Positions 1 through 8,338 of a DNA stretch of 64,000 bases are shown here, piece by piece. Numbering within the stretch: the stretch's first letter is position 1; every line of letters begins with the position of its first letter. Under the pieces are notes generated by a model, which worked only from the letters and a program-made list of their open reading frames with translations, was not told the DNA's origin and made no database searches. Origin of the DNA: Paracoccaceae bacterium (GTDB taxonomy: Bacteria; Pseudomonadota; Alphaproteobacteria; Rhodobacterales; Rhodobacteraceae); assembly GCA_017854585.1 (NCBI GenBank), contig JAFMHK010000001.1:1-64000 (forward strand). Reading direction: 5' to 3'. The translations under genes were made by a program, and so were the position numbers.

Positions 1-818
1 GCCGCAACTTTGACATTCGCAAACAGCTGCTCAAATTCGACGACGTGATGAACGATCAGCGCAAGGCCATTTTCGGCCAGCGGATGGATATCATGGGCGC
101 GCAAGACATCGCCGAGGTTGCCCGCGACATGCGCCATCAGGTGATCGAGGATCTGGTGGACCTAAACATGCCGCCCCGGTCCTATGCGGATCAATGGGAT
201 ACCGAAGGGCTGCAGCAGGCCGCGCGCGAAACGCTGGGCATTGATGTGCCGGTTCTTGAATGGGCCGCGGAAGACGGTGTCGACCAAGAGGTCATTCGCG
301 AACGCCTTGAGAAGGCCGCCGATGAATACATGGCCGCAAAGGCAGCGCAGTTCGGCCCCGAGCAGATGCGGAACATCGAAAAACAGCTGTTGCTGCAAAC
401 CATCGACGGCAAGTGGCGCGAACATCTTCTGACGCTTGAACATCTGCGATCCGTTGTCGGATTTCGCGGTTACGCCCAGCGCGACCCACTGAACGAATAC
501 AAGACCGAAGGATTTCAGCTGTTCGAAAGCATGCTGGATAGCCTGCGCGCCGAAGTCACGCAAAAGCTGTCTCGTATTCAGCCGATCACTGCGGAACAAC
601 AGGCCGATATCATCCGGCAGTTGCAGGCGCAGCGGCAGCAGCAGGAAAAATCCGTCGAACTGGCAACCGCCGGTGACGTGTCCGCAGATGCCCCCGCACC
701 TCTGCTTGCCGGGTTCGATGAGACGAACCCCGACACATGGGGCAACCCCGGTCGGAACGACCAGTGCCCATGCGGATCTGGCAATAAATTCAAGCATTGC
801 CACGGGCGGATTGCCTGA
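1..818 (+). CDS. secA: Preprotein translocase ATPase SecA (3' part only)
   Basis: This is the C-terminal part of SecA, the cytoplasmic ATPase that drives unfolded proteins through SecYEG. The reading frame is open from base 3, so the start lies outside the window. The first visible residues ([20 protein letters not shown]) are a hallmark SecA stretch, followed by the helical scaffold/wing region. The last residues carry the zinc-binding tail [14 protein letters not shown], which in the family contacts SecB and lipids. An Ala/Gln-rich linker separates the helical part from the tail, as is usual. The stop is TGA at 816-818. The next gene starts about 140 bases downstream behind two potential stem-loops, so it may be transcribed separately. 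Confidence 0.97.
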   Translation, partial: RNFDIRKQLLKFDDVMNDQRKAIFGQRMDIMGAQDIAEVARDMRHQVIEDLVDLNMPPRSYADQWDTEGLQQAARETLGIDVPVLEWAAEDGVDQEVIRERLEKAADEYMAAKAAQFGPEQMRNIEKQLLLQTIDGKWREHLLTLEHLRSVVGFRGYAQRDPLNEYKTEGFQLFESMLDSLRAEVTQKLSRIQPITAEQQADIIRQLQAQRQQQEKSVELATAGDVSADAPAPLLAGFDETNPDTWGNPGRNDQCPCGSGNKFKHCHGRIA

Positions 819-855
819 GTCTTGACGCATTTCCGGCGCGACCGGGCATATCAGA

Positions 856-912
856 GGGCCAGATGTGGCGCATTTTCCCTGAATAAGGGCCATTCCCTCC
901 GCAATCTGGCCT
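856..912 (+). terminator. Long imperfect stem-loop after secA
   Basis: GGCCAGAT at 857-864 pairs with ATCTGGCC at 904-911. GCG/CGC (868-870 with 900-902) and an inner CCCT/AGGG pair extend the structure. There is no strong T-tract after it. It could end the secA transcript or be a leader structure of the next gene. Confidence 0.35.
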
Positions 913-925
913 GATTGTTCAGCCA

Positions 926-949
926 TCCTTCACGCGAAATCGTGAAGGA
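926..949 (+). promoter_or_regulatory. Hairpin that pairs with the Shine-Dalgarno of the 957 gene
   Basis: TCCTTCACG at 926-934 and CGTGAAGGA at 941-949 form a perfect 9-bp stem with a 6-base loop (CGAAAT). The ribosome-binding sequence AAGGAAG (945-951) of the ATG at 957 lies mostly inside the 3' arm, so the folded RNA would hide it. The structure is seen directly. A regulatory role is inferred. Confidence 0.5.
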
Positions 950-956
950 AGATACC

Positions 957-2024
957 ATGTCGCGTAGATCCCTCATCATCCGGGCCGGAGCAATCGGCCT
1001 CTGCATGGTCTCCGGCGGTGTGTTTGCACTGCAATCGGGATTGCTGCCCGGTATCGGCAACGCACAGACCGCACCCGTTCCGGTCGTTCTGGCGTCACTC
1101 CCGGCGCAGGCCGCGCCAATGGCCATCGCGGCATTGTCTGCGGCCGATCAGACGCCCGTCGCGCCGGTCGCGCCCAGCCCGACCACTACGGTCGATGTCG
1201 CATTGCCCGCACAGGCGGCCACGGCACAACGCCCGGCGCAACAACCCGTTCTTCTTGGCATCACAACGCCAGACGTGCCGCCACCCCTGAACAGTGATAA
1301 CCCAATGGAAGAAGGCTTGATTGCTGTCAGCGCGCTCGGCTTGCCCTGTGGGCTGACCATGACGGCATCCGCCATGCCCGCGGCTATGGTCGCGTTGGAT
1401 GTCATTGACCCTTGCCAACCCATGGCCCGCGTCACCCTTTCACACTCGGGCATGACCCTGACCGCGCAGACCGATGCCTTGGGTTTGCTGACCATCGATA
1501 TCCCGGCCTTTGAAACGCCCGCATTCTTCACCGCAGAAATGGCCGACGGCAGCACTGCGTCCACCTTGGTGGCCCTGCCGGACATGGCCGGGTATGAACG
1601 CGTCGGCGTCCAATGGCAGGGTGATCGCGGCCTGCAGTTGCACGCCATGGAATTCGGCGCGGCCTTCGGTGAAGCAGGTCATATCTGGCAAGACATGCCC
1701 GGCACCATGGCCAATGTTGAATCGGGTCTCAGCGGTGCCCTGATCACGCTTGGGGACCCCACGCTCAGCGATCCGCATGTGGCACAGATCTATACCTTCC
1801 CGCGTGATACGCTGCGCCGTGACGATGCGGTGCGCCTATCGATAGATGCGCCGATCACTGCAGCATCATGCGGTCAGGATACCGTTGCCCGCACCCTACA
1901 AACCGCAAGCGATGGCAGCGTCGTCGTCACCGAACTCAGCTTCACTACCCCCGGATGTGACGCGGTCGGCGATTATCTGGTGTTGCAAAATCTTCTGCGG
2001 GACCTGAGACTCGCATCCAACTGA
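957..2024 (+). CDS. Secreted or membrane-anchored hypothetical protein with four cysteines
   Basis: I do not recognise a named family. The start is ATG 957, with AAGGAAG five bases upstream; an in-frame TTG at 915 would read through the hairpin and has no site. The 355-residue product begins SRRSLIIRAGAIGLCMVSGG, a basic N-end plus hydrophobic segment, so it is exported or anchored. A linker of about 75 residues rich in Ala, Pro and Val follows. The C-terminal globular part has four cysteines (GLPCGL, DPCQP, ASCGQ, PGCDA) that could form two disulfides in the periplasm. It ends 20 bases before the PBP/OmpA fusion gene, suggesting a two-gene envelope unit. I assign no function. Confidence 0.8.
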   Translation: MSRRSLIIRAGAIGLCMVSGGVFALQSGLLPGIGNAQTAPVPVVLASLPAQAAPMAIAALSAADQTPVAPVAPSPTTTVDVALPAQAATAQRPAQQPVLLGITTPDVPPPLNSDNPMEEGLIAVSALGLPCGLTMTASAMPAAMVALDVIDPCQPMARVTLSHSGMTLTAQTDALGLLTIDIPAFETPAFFTAEMADGSTASTLVALPDMAGYERVGVQWQGDRGLQLHAMEFGAAFGEAGHIWQDMPGTMANVESGLSGALITLGDPTLSDPHVAQIYTFPRDTLRRDDAVRLSIDAPITAASCGQDTVARTLQTASDGSVVVTELSFTTPGCDAVGDYLVLQNLLRDLRLASN

Positions 2025-2044
2025 AGCGCTCTCGCGGATACCCC

Positions 2045-3604
2045 ATGACATCATGGACAAGGGCGGCTGCAACGGCCGCCCTTTTGATTTGCACGATACC
2101 TTTGACTGCCTTGGCGCAGGATGTGGAATTGCGCTCTCTCGATGGATCGGTCGAACTGGAAGGGACGCTGCTGGCATATGACGGGGCATATTACCGGATC
2201 GACACCATCTATGGGCCCCTGACCATCGCGTCCGAGGGCGTGGCCTGCGCCGGGCCCGGTTGCCCCGACCTGTCCACTTTCGTCGCAGAAGCCCGGATTG
2301 CCGGCGAGGCCACCCTGACCGAGGATCTGTTGCCGCAACTGATCGCGGGCTTTGGCGAAAGCCGTCACATGACGGTGACCGTGACGGTCGGCGATGACGA
2401 CCTTCAAATCTATGCCCTGACACGCGCGGACGGCAGCACCGCCGCACGCTTCACCGTCCGCCCCGGCACATCCGATAGCGGGTTCTTGGACCTGCTGAAC
2501 AGCGATGCCGACATCGCCCTGACGCTGCGCCCGCCCACCGATGTGGAACAGGCCGCGTCCGAAGCCGTGGCACCTGATGATCCGCCGCTGGCGCGGCGGG
2601 TGCGTGTGCTGGCGCTTGATGCCTTGGTGCCCATCGTTTCGCCCGAAAATCCGCTCGATAGCCTGTCACTTCCCGACATTGCCCGGCTTTTCGCGGGCGA
2701 GGTCAGCCGCTGGTCCGACATGGGCGGGGCCGATGCCCCCATCGCGCTGCATCTGCTGGCACCCGGTCTTGGTGTCTCGCAAACCTTTGAAACACGGATC
2801 ATGATCGGCACTGACCTCGCCCTGTCTCCGAATGTGATCCGCCATGATACGGCCGCCGATCTTGCGGCGGCTGTCGCCCATGATGCCTATGCCATCGGGA
2901 TCACAACGCAGTCCGCCAGTGGCGAGGCGCGCGCGCTTGCCATTTCCGGCCCATGCGGTTTTTCCCAAGTGGCCACCCCCAACTCCGTCAAGGCCGAGGA
3001 TTACCCGCTGACTGCGCCGGTGTTCGTGCACTTCGCCCCCCGCCGCCTGCCGCAGCTTGTCCGCGAGTTCCTTGTGTTCTTTGAAACCGACACTTCCGAA
3101 CACATGGTCCGTGCGGCGGGGTTCGTTGACCAGACCATCACCCGCACCTCGGTCGCCCTGCAAGGCGCGCGGCTGGCAAACGCCATCACCTCGGCTGGCG
3201 ACGAGATCACGCTTGAAGATCTGCAAGCTCTGATCGCGCGGGTCGACGGCGCCGAAAGGTTGTCGCCGACGTTTCGCTTCGCCGGGGGTGCCACAGATCT
3301 TGATACCCAATCCCGCGCATCCATCGCGCGGCTGGCTGCCGCCATCGAGCGGGGGGCATTTGATGGTCGGCGCCTGATCTTTGTTGGGTTTTCAGACGGC
3401 GACGGGGCCGCTGCCGTCAACCTGCGCCTGTCGCAAAGGCGAGCTGAAACTGTGCGCAACGCCGTTCTGGCCGCTACCGACGCTGCCGCGCCCGACCGGG
3501 TGGAACTGATCGTAGATGCCTTCGGGGAGGCGATGCCCATGGCCTGCGATGACACCGAATGGGGCCGCGCCGTCAATCGGCGGGTCGAGGTGTGGCTGGA
3601 ATAA
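2045..3604 (+). CDS. Periplasmic substrate-binding-like domain fused to a C-terminal OmpA domain
   Basis: The 519-residue protein has a clean signal peptide (TRAAATAALLICTIPLTALA, cleavage after ALA). A small N-terminal domain contains paired Cys (GVACAGPGCPDL). Residues of about 185-350 resemble PstS-type phosphate-binding folds (VLALDALVPIVSPENPLDSL, then LPDIARLFAGEVSRWSDMGG). The C-terminal 110 residues are an OmpA-like peptidoglycan-binding domain (FVGFSDGDGAAAVNLRLSQR, ending VNRRVEVWLE). It is probably anchored to the cell wall in the periplasm. Whether it binds phosphate is unknown. The first codons also encode a terminator-like hairpin (2059-2085). Confidence 0.85.
   Translation: MTSWTRAAATAALLICTIPLTALAQDVELRSLDGSVELEGTLLAYDGAYYRIDTIYGPLTIASEGVACAGPGCPDLSTFVAEARIAGEATLTEDLLPQLIAGFGESRHMTVTVTVGDDDLQIYALTRADGSTAARFTVRPGTSDSGFLDLLNSDADIALTLRPPTDVEQAASEAVAPDDPPLARRVRVLALDALVPIVSPENPLDSLSLPDIARLFAGEVSRWSDMGGADAPIALHLLAPGLGVSQTFETRIMIGTDLALSPNVIRHDTAADLAAAVAHDAYAIGITTQSASGEARALAISGPCGFSQVATPNSVKAEDYPLTAPVFVHFAPRRLPQLVREFLVFFETDTSEHMVRAAGFVDQTITRTSVALQGARLANAITSAGDEITLEDLQALIARVDGAERLSPTFRFAGGATDLDTQSRASIARLAAAIERGAFDGRRLIFVGFSDGDGAAAVNLRLSQRRAETVRNAVLAATDAAAPDRVELIVDAFGEAMPMACDDTEWGRAVNRRVEVWLE
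2059..2085 (+). terminator. Terminator-like hairpin inside the signal-peptide coding region
   Basis: AAGGGCGGC (2059-2067) and GCCGCCCTT (2075-2083) form a perfect 9-bp GC-rich stem with a 7-base loop, followed by TTTTGATTT (2082-2090). It looks like an intrinsic terminator, yet it lies 14 bases into the 2045 coding sequence, in the codons for the signal peptide. It may end part of the upstream transcript or attenuate the second gene. Confidence 0.45.
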
Positions 3605-3681
3605 CCGGATCTATCCTGAGCGACGCAAGGCAACGCAAACAGACGTCATGCAGCGGAGTTGGTCGTGGCGGATACCACGCG

Positions 3682-4452
3682 CTAAAGCAACCCCTCGGCC
3701 CGGAAACTTAATTGCCGCGCCTTGCCGATGATCAGATGGTCATGGATCACCAACCCCAACACCTCTGCCGCATCCCGAATCGCATAGGTCATCTCGATAT
3801 CCGCATTGGAGGGCGTGGGGTCACCCGACGGATGATTGTGGATCAAGATCAGCGCCGAAGCATTCAGTTCCAGCGCCCGTTTCACGACCTCTCGGGGGTA
3901 GACCGGGACATGATCCACGGTTCCCGTCTGCTGCGCCTCATCGGCGATCAGCACATTCTTGCGATCCAGAAACAGGATCCGGAACTGTTCCAGATCGCGG
4001 TGCGCCATTACAGACTGGCAATAGTCCAGCAACGCATCCCATGAAGACAGGATCGGCTTCTTGATGACCTTTGCGCGCGCCATCCGGTGGCCAACGGCCT
4101 CCATCAGCTTCAGTTCGAACACGACGCGGTCGCCAACGCCTTCCACCTCCTTCAGGCGGGCAGGCGGCGCGGCCAGCACATGGTTCAGATCGCCAAATTG
4201 TTTCAACAGACCCTTGGCCAGCGGCTTGGTATCGCCACGCGGCAATGCGCGATACAGCACCATCTCAAGCAATTCATAATCCGGCACCGCATCCGCGCCG
4301 CCTTCGGTGAAACGCTGGCGCAGGCGGTCACGGTGGGCTTTGCGATGTTCCTCTGCACCCGGCGATTTCCGCGCGCGCGGCATCTGCAGCGGTCGGGCGG
4401 TTTCGAAACCCGACATTGGCCCTTCGGCAAAAAGATCATACCGCTGCGTCAT
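3682..4452 (-). CDS. radC: RadC family JAB/MPN-domain protein
   Basis: RadC-family protein of 256 residues. The C-terminal JAB1/MPN metalloprotease-like domain carries the zinc motif HNHPSGDPTPSNAD from about residue 205, preceded by ALILI. The N-terminal part has a helix-hairpin-helix-like segment (VLAAPPARLKEVEGVGDRVV). The cellular role of RadC is unsettled; the old DNA-repair assignment for E. coli is doubtful and no enzymatic activity is firmly known. It converges on the PBP/OmpA gene. The start ATG at 4450-4452 gives MTQRYDLF; an internal Met (MSGFETARP) is a less likely start. Confidence 0.93.
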   Translation of the reverse strand: MTQRYDLFAEGPMSGFETARPLQMPRARKSPGAEEHRKAHRDRLRQRFTEGGADAVPDYELLEMVLYRALPRGDTKPLAKGLLKQFGDLNHVLAAPPARLKEVEGVGDRVVFELKLMEAVGHRMARAKVIKKPILSSWDALLDYCQSVMAHRDLEQFRILFLDRKNVLIADEAQQTGTVDHVPVYPREVVKRALELNASALILIHNHPSGDPTPSNADIEMTYAIRDAAEVLGLVIHDHLIIGKARQLSFRAEGLL

Positions 4453-4488
4453 ACCGAAAAGTCTGCCGCAGCATTGGTTAACAGGGCG

Positions 4489-5184
4489 TTACAATCCGCC
4501 GTCGTAACGCCAACTTGTCACGATCCGCCCGGTCAGCGTGTCGTCAAACACTCCGTCAACCACCGGCACGAATGTCAGGCTGATTCGGCTGACGGCCACG
4601 TATGAGGCCAATTGCGTCGGATGCGGCAACGCCACCATTCGCAGCAGCATAGGCCCCTGAACCGGGTCGGTATATGTTCCGACAATCTCGACACCATGGA
4701 CATTACCGACGTCGAACCGTTCCCGCGTCAGGATGGTGGCGTCGTCAAAGCCCTGGGTTTCCGCCGGAAAGGCCAGTTGTTCCAAGATTTGCCCGGCCAT
4801 GCGGCGGCGGATATCAACCGCACCCTCATCGGACCCAAATATCGGGATGCCCGCGCCAACCACACGAAAGCTTTCCAGCAGGATCGGGCCTGCATCGTCA
4901 GGATCGGCGCTAAAGGTCAGCTCAAGGATCGGTCCCTCGGGAACCAGATCGGCGGTTGTCAGGCTGATGTCATCCCTCATCGGCACGTCGATCCAGAAGG
5001 GCGCCGGGACCGCAACATCGTCGGTGGCGCCGATGTGCAAGACCTCGGTCGTATACGGGCCGGCGTCATCAAACAGGTTGAACCCGGCCCCTGCCGTCGC
5101 CGGGGTCTGGTCGGCATGCGCCATCTGCGTAGCGACAAGGCCAACCGTGGCAGCCGCGCAGGCAGCCCGCAAGAAATAGGTCAT
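4489..5184 (-). CDS. Secreted hypothetical protein
   Basis: I do not recognise the family. I start it at ATG 5182-5184 because CGAGGG precedes it and the product then begins with a signal peptide (TYFLRAACAAATVGLVATQM, cleavage near AHA-DQ). A longer frame reaches into the map coding sequence and is not credible. The mature part of about 210 residues has no cysteine cluster and no membrane segment, and looks like a periplasmic beta-rich domain (repeated strands such as GPILELTF and VHGVEIVGTY). It lies 53 bases after map on the same strand and 36 bases before radC, so the three genes could be co-transcribed. No function is assigned. Confidence 0.8.
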   Translation of the reverse strand: MTYFLRAACAAATVGLVATQMAHADQTPATAGAGFNLFDDAGPYTTEVLHIGATDDVAVPAPFWIDVPMRDDISLTTADLVPEGPILELTFSADPDDAGPILLESFRVVGAGIPIFGSDEGAVDIRRRMAGQILEQLAFPAETQGFDDATILTRERFDVGNVHGVEIVGTYTDPVQGPMLLRMVALPHPTQLASYVAVSRISLTFVPVVDGVFDDTLTGRIVTSWRYDGGL

Positions 5185-5237
5185 GAAACCCTCGTTCTCT
5201 TTGGGCGGGCGCGCCGCGCCGGGGCTGGTTACCTCGG

Positions 5238-6059
5238 TCAACTTGCAGATTTTCGCCACGTGGGGTGGAATCGCCCACCCGGCGACAGGGTGAAAATCTC
5301 GCACCCATCCGCTGTCACCCCGATGGAGTGTTCGAATTGTGCGCTCAGGGATTTGTCGCGGGTGACCGCCGTCCAGTCATCGGCCAGCACCTTGGTTTCG
5401 GGCCGTCCAAGGTTCACCATCGGCTCGATGGTGAAGAACATCCCCTCTTCCAGCACCGCCGCCGTGCCCGGGCGCCCATAATGCAGCACGTTCGGCGGCG
5501 CATGAAACACCTGACCCAACCCGTGACCGCAAAAATCGCGGACGACCGACATCCGCTGCGCCTCGACATAGGTTTGGATCGCGTGGCCGATATCGCCAAA
5601 GGTCTTGCCGGGCCGCACCGCCTCGATCCCTTTCATCAGCGCGTCGTGGGTCACCTGAATCAGGCGTTCCGACCTGCGGCTCACGTTTCCGGCCACGTAC
5701 ATCCGACTGGTGTCGCCGAACCAGCCATCGACGATGACCGTGACATCGATGTTAAGGATATCGCCATCCTTGAGCACCTTGGCACCCGGAATGCCGTGGC
5801 AAACGACATGGTTCACGCTGATGCAACTGGCGTGCTGATATCCGCGATAGCCGATCGTGGCCGAGGTCGCGCCAGCGGCCTCCACCATCCGTTGAATGGC
5901 GGCATCGATCGCCTCGGTCGTGACACCGGGCGCGATCATATCAGCGACATCGTCCAGAATGCGCGCGGCCAATGCCCCAGCACGGAACATCCCTGCGGAA
6001 TCACCGGCGTTATGGATGCGGATGCCGTCCTTTGTCAGACGGCCCTTGAATTCATCCAA
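5238..6059 (-). CDS. map: Type I methionine aminopeptidase
   Basis: Removes the initiator methionine from nascent proteins in the cytoplasm. The 273-residue length fits type I enzymes. Family motifs are in order: SVNHVVCHGIP (substrate His), GDILNIDVTVIVDGWFGDTS with the two metal-binding Asp, CGHGLGQVFHAPP with the metal His, EEGMFFTIEPM and QFEHSIGV with the two metal Glu. All five metal ligands are therefore present. The N-terminus (DEFKGRLTKDGIRIH) is short and lacks an SH3-type zinc finger. The start is ATG 6057-6059. sfsA lies immediately upstream on the same strand. Confidence 0.97.
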   Translation of the reverse strand: MDEFKGRLTKDGIRIHNAGDSAGMFRAGALAARILDDVADMIAPGVTTEAIDAAIQRMVEAAGATSATIGYRGYQHASCISVNHVVCHGIPGAKVLKDGDILNIDVTVIVDGWFGDTSRMYVAGNVSRRSERLIQVTHDALMKGIEAVRPGKTFGDIGHAIQTYVEAQRMSVVRDFCGHGLGQVFHAPPNVLHYGRPGTAAVLEEGMFFTIEPMVNLGRPETKVLADDWTAVTRDKSLSAQFEHSIGVTADGCEIFTLSPGGRFHPTWRKSAS

Positions 6060-6095
6060 AGGTCTTCTCCTGTTTGGAATTATGCATAACCTAAG

Positions 6096-6845
6096 TCATG
6101 GTGCGGGGGATTTCCAGTCACCGATCAGAGGCGTTTGCTGCCGCGGATCAACCCGCAACGCCGCACCAAGAGTAACCCCCAGCGGGCTGATCCCGGTCCC
6201 GTGGCAGATCACCTCGACCCCGGCGGCGCGCGCGGCGTCAAAGCCCTTGGCATAGGCAAGATCCAGATCGGCCGCCATGCGCAGGCGGGTGCAATCCGTG
6301 CGTTGGACAAGATAGAACATGACGGCGCGATGACCTGCCGCAACCACGGCTGCAAGATCGGCCAGATGCCTTGTTCCACGGGCTGTGACACTGTCTGGAA
6401 ACTCGGCCCAATCGGCGGTGCGGCGCAGGTGGACGTTCTTGACCTCGACATAGCAGTCCGGCAAATCTGGGGCGCGCAGCACGAAATCCACCCGGCTGTT
6501 TGTGCCATATCTCACCTCGGGCTGCACGGTGCGATATGCCGCCAGTTCTGGCACGCGCCCGCTGGTCAACGCCTCTTTCACGACGCGGTTGGGAACGCCG
6601 GTATCGATGCCAGCCCAATGACCGCCCGGCAGTTCCGCCAACCGCCAGCCATATTTCAACTTTTTCTTCGGGTCGTCGTTGGGTTCAACCCAGATGCGCA
6701 AACCCGGATCGTCCAACCCCAGCATCGCACCGGGATTGGGGCAATGCGCGACAGCGACAGTGCCATCCTCCAACCTGATATCTGCCAGAAACCTTTTGTA
6801 GCGGCGGATCAGCCGGGCGGGAACAAGGGGGGTTTGAAACTCCAT
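6096..6845 (-). CDS. sfsA: SfsA family protein (sugar fermentation stimulation protein A)
   Basis: The 249-residue protein matches SfsA: an N-terminal OB-like segment (PLVPARLIRRYKRFLADIRL), the signature CPNPGAMLGL, then a nuclease-like core (RVDFVLRAPDLPDCYVEVKN, DSVTARGTRHLADL). SfsA was named from sugar fermentation phenotypes in E. coli; its fold suggests nucleic-acid binding and its biochemical activity is not established. It is 36 bases upstream of map on the same strand and diverges from the CinA-type gene across 50 bases. Confidence 0.94.
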   Translation of the reverse strand: MEFQTPLVPARLIRRYKRFLADIRLEDGTVAVAHCPNPGAMLGLDDPGLRIWVEPNDDPKKKLKYGWRLAELPGGHWAGIDTGVPNRVVKEALTSGRVPELAAYRTVQPEVRYGTNSRVDFVLRAPDLPDCYVEVKNVHLRRTADWAEFPDSVTARGTRHLADLAAVVAAGHRAVMFYLVQRTDCTRLRMAADLDLAYAKGFDAARAAGVEVICHGTGISPLGVTLGAALRVDPRQQTPLIGDWKSPAP

Positions 6846-6895
6846 GAGCTCGACCCTATACCGTTGCAGACCCCTGACAAGACGGACCCTAGCCC

Positions 6896-7624
6896 ATGCC
6901 GAACCCCACCGCCGCGATGCTGGTCATTGGAGATGAGATCTTATCGGGTCGCACGCGCGACGCGAACATGCACCATCTGGCTGTCGAACTGACCAAACAC
7001 GGCATTCAACTGACCGAAGCGCGCGTGGTGTCCGATAATCATGACGCCATAGTCGCCGCGGTCCGCGAACTGAGCGCGGCCTATGATGCGATCTTTACCT
7101 CGGGCGGCATCGGACCGACCCATGATGACATCACCGCCGATGCCATCGCCGACGCGTTCAATGCACCGATCGGTATTCGCGCAGACGCCCGCGCGTTACT
7201 GCAGGCCCATTATGATCGTCAGGGAATGGAATTGAACGAAGCCCGCCTGCGTATGGCGCGGATCCCCGATGGGGCAGCTTTGATCGAAAACCCCGTCTCC
7301 ATCGCGCCCGGCTTCACCATCGGCAACGTCCACGTGATGGCCGGTGTGCCATCGATCTTTCAGGCCATGGTTGCCAGCGTGATCCCGACACTGACAGGCG
7401 GCGCGCCGGTATTGTCCCAATCCCTGCGCATTCCGCGGGGCGAAGGGGATATTGCGGGCCCCTTGGGCGCCCTTGCCGCGGCACACCCAGAGGTATCCAT
7501 CGGCTCTTACCCCTATATCCGCGACGGGGCGCACGGCACCAATATCGTCGTGCGCAGCAGTGACCCAGCAGCCGTTGACGCCGTCATCATCGCCCTGACC
7601 GTCCTGTTCCCCGAAGCGCAATGA
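6896..7624 (+). CDS. CinA N-terminal (molybdopterin-binding-fold) protein
   Basis: A 242-residue protein made only of the MoCF/CinA N-terminal domain. Visible motifs are AAMLVIGDEILSGRTRDANM, then AIFTSGGIGPTHDDITADAI, the phosphate-binding loop of the family. The C-terminal nicotinamide-nucleotide deamidase (PncC) domain of full CinA is missing. Relatives of this short form are annotated as competence/damage-inducible proteins and may act as ADP-ribose or nucleotide pyrophosphatases. It overlaps the next gene by 4 bases (ATGA), so the two are translationally coupled. Confidence 0.9.
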   Translation: MPNPTAAMLVIGDEILSGRTRDANMHHLAVELTKHGIQLTEARVVSDNHDAIVAAVRELSAAYDAIFTSGGIGPTHDDITADAIADAFNAPIGIRADARALLQAHYDRQGMELNEARLRMARIPDGAALIENPVSIAPGFTIGNVHVMAGVPSIFQAMVASVIPTLTGGAPVLSQSLRIPRGEGDIAGPLGALAAAHPEVSIGSYPYIRDGAHGTNIVVRSSDPAAVDAVIIALTVLFPEAQ

Positions 7625-8337
7625 CGCCCGATTTCACCGCACTCATTCCGGTCATCACCGCCACTTGGCCGCCTGTCAGCAGCACGGAACAGGCTGGCTG
7701 GGTCATCCCGCAGGGCGCAGGCGGAGGTAGCCGCGTCTCTGCCGTGCGCTGGAACGGTGCGGCCATGACCCGTCAATCGGTTGAAACGGCCATCGCGGCC
7801 CAAGCCGCCATCGGGCAGAGGCCCCTGTTCATCATCTGGCCCGACCAGACCGCGCTGGACAGCTTGTTGGACAGTATCGGGTTTGCCGAAAAAGACCCGA
7901 CGCTTGCCTATATCGCCCCGATCCCGTCGCTGACGGCGCCGTTGCCGCCCGTGACCACGTTTCCGACGTGGCCGCCGCTTGCCATCCAGGCCGAGATATG
8001 GGCCGACGGCGGCATCGGTCCCGCCCGGCTTGCGGTGATGGACCGGGTTGACGGCCCAAAGACAACGATCCTTGGCCGGATCAATGACCGTCCGGCAGCG
8101 ACCGCCTTTGTCGCTGTTCATGACGGCATAGCCATGCTGCACGCCCTTGAGGTTGCGCCAGCCGCCCGCGGACAAGGTCTGGGGCGGCAGATGGTGCACG
8201 CGGCAGCAAACTGGGCCCAGACACAAGGCGCCACGCATCTGTCCCTGCTGGTCACGCGCGGAAATGCGCCTGCCAACAGGCTTTATGCTTCCTTGGGGAT
8301 GCAGGTTATAGGATACTATCACTACCGCGAGATTTGA
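7621..8337 (+). CDS. GNAT family N-acetyltransferase
   Basis: The 238-residue protein has its acetyl-CoA-binding half at the C-terminus: the A-motif loop ARGQGLG, followed by helix GRQMVHAAANWAQ and the B-motif ANRLYASLGMQVIGYYHY. The N-terminal 130 residues are divergent, with a Pro-rich stretch (APIPSLTAPLPPVTTFPTWP). The substrate cannot be told. The start ATG overlaps the TGA of the CinA-type gene, and the stop is one base before the GTG of the OmpA-domain gene, so these three form a tight operon. Confidence 0.9.
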   Translation: MTPDFTALIPVITATWPPVSSTEQAGWVIPQGAGGGSRVSAVRWNGAAMTRQSVETAIAAQAAIGQRPLFIIWPDQTALDSLLDSIGFAEKDPTLAYIAPIPSLTAPLPPVTTFPTWPPLAIQAEIWADGGIGPARLAVMDRVDGPKTTILGRINDRPAATAFVAVHDGIAMLHALEVAPAARGQGLGRQMVHAAANWAQTQGATHLSLLVTRGNAPANRLYASLGMQVIGYYHYREI

Positions 8338-8338
8338 G

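Noticed and set aside
3665-3680. CGTGG-N6-CCACG hairpin between the PBP/OmpA gene and radC.
   Set aside because: Only a 5-bp stem and no T-tract; too weak to call a terminator.
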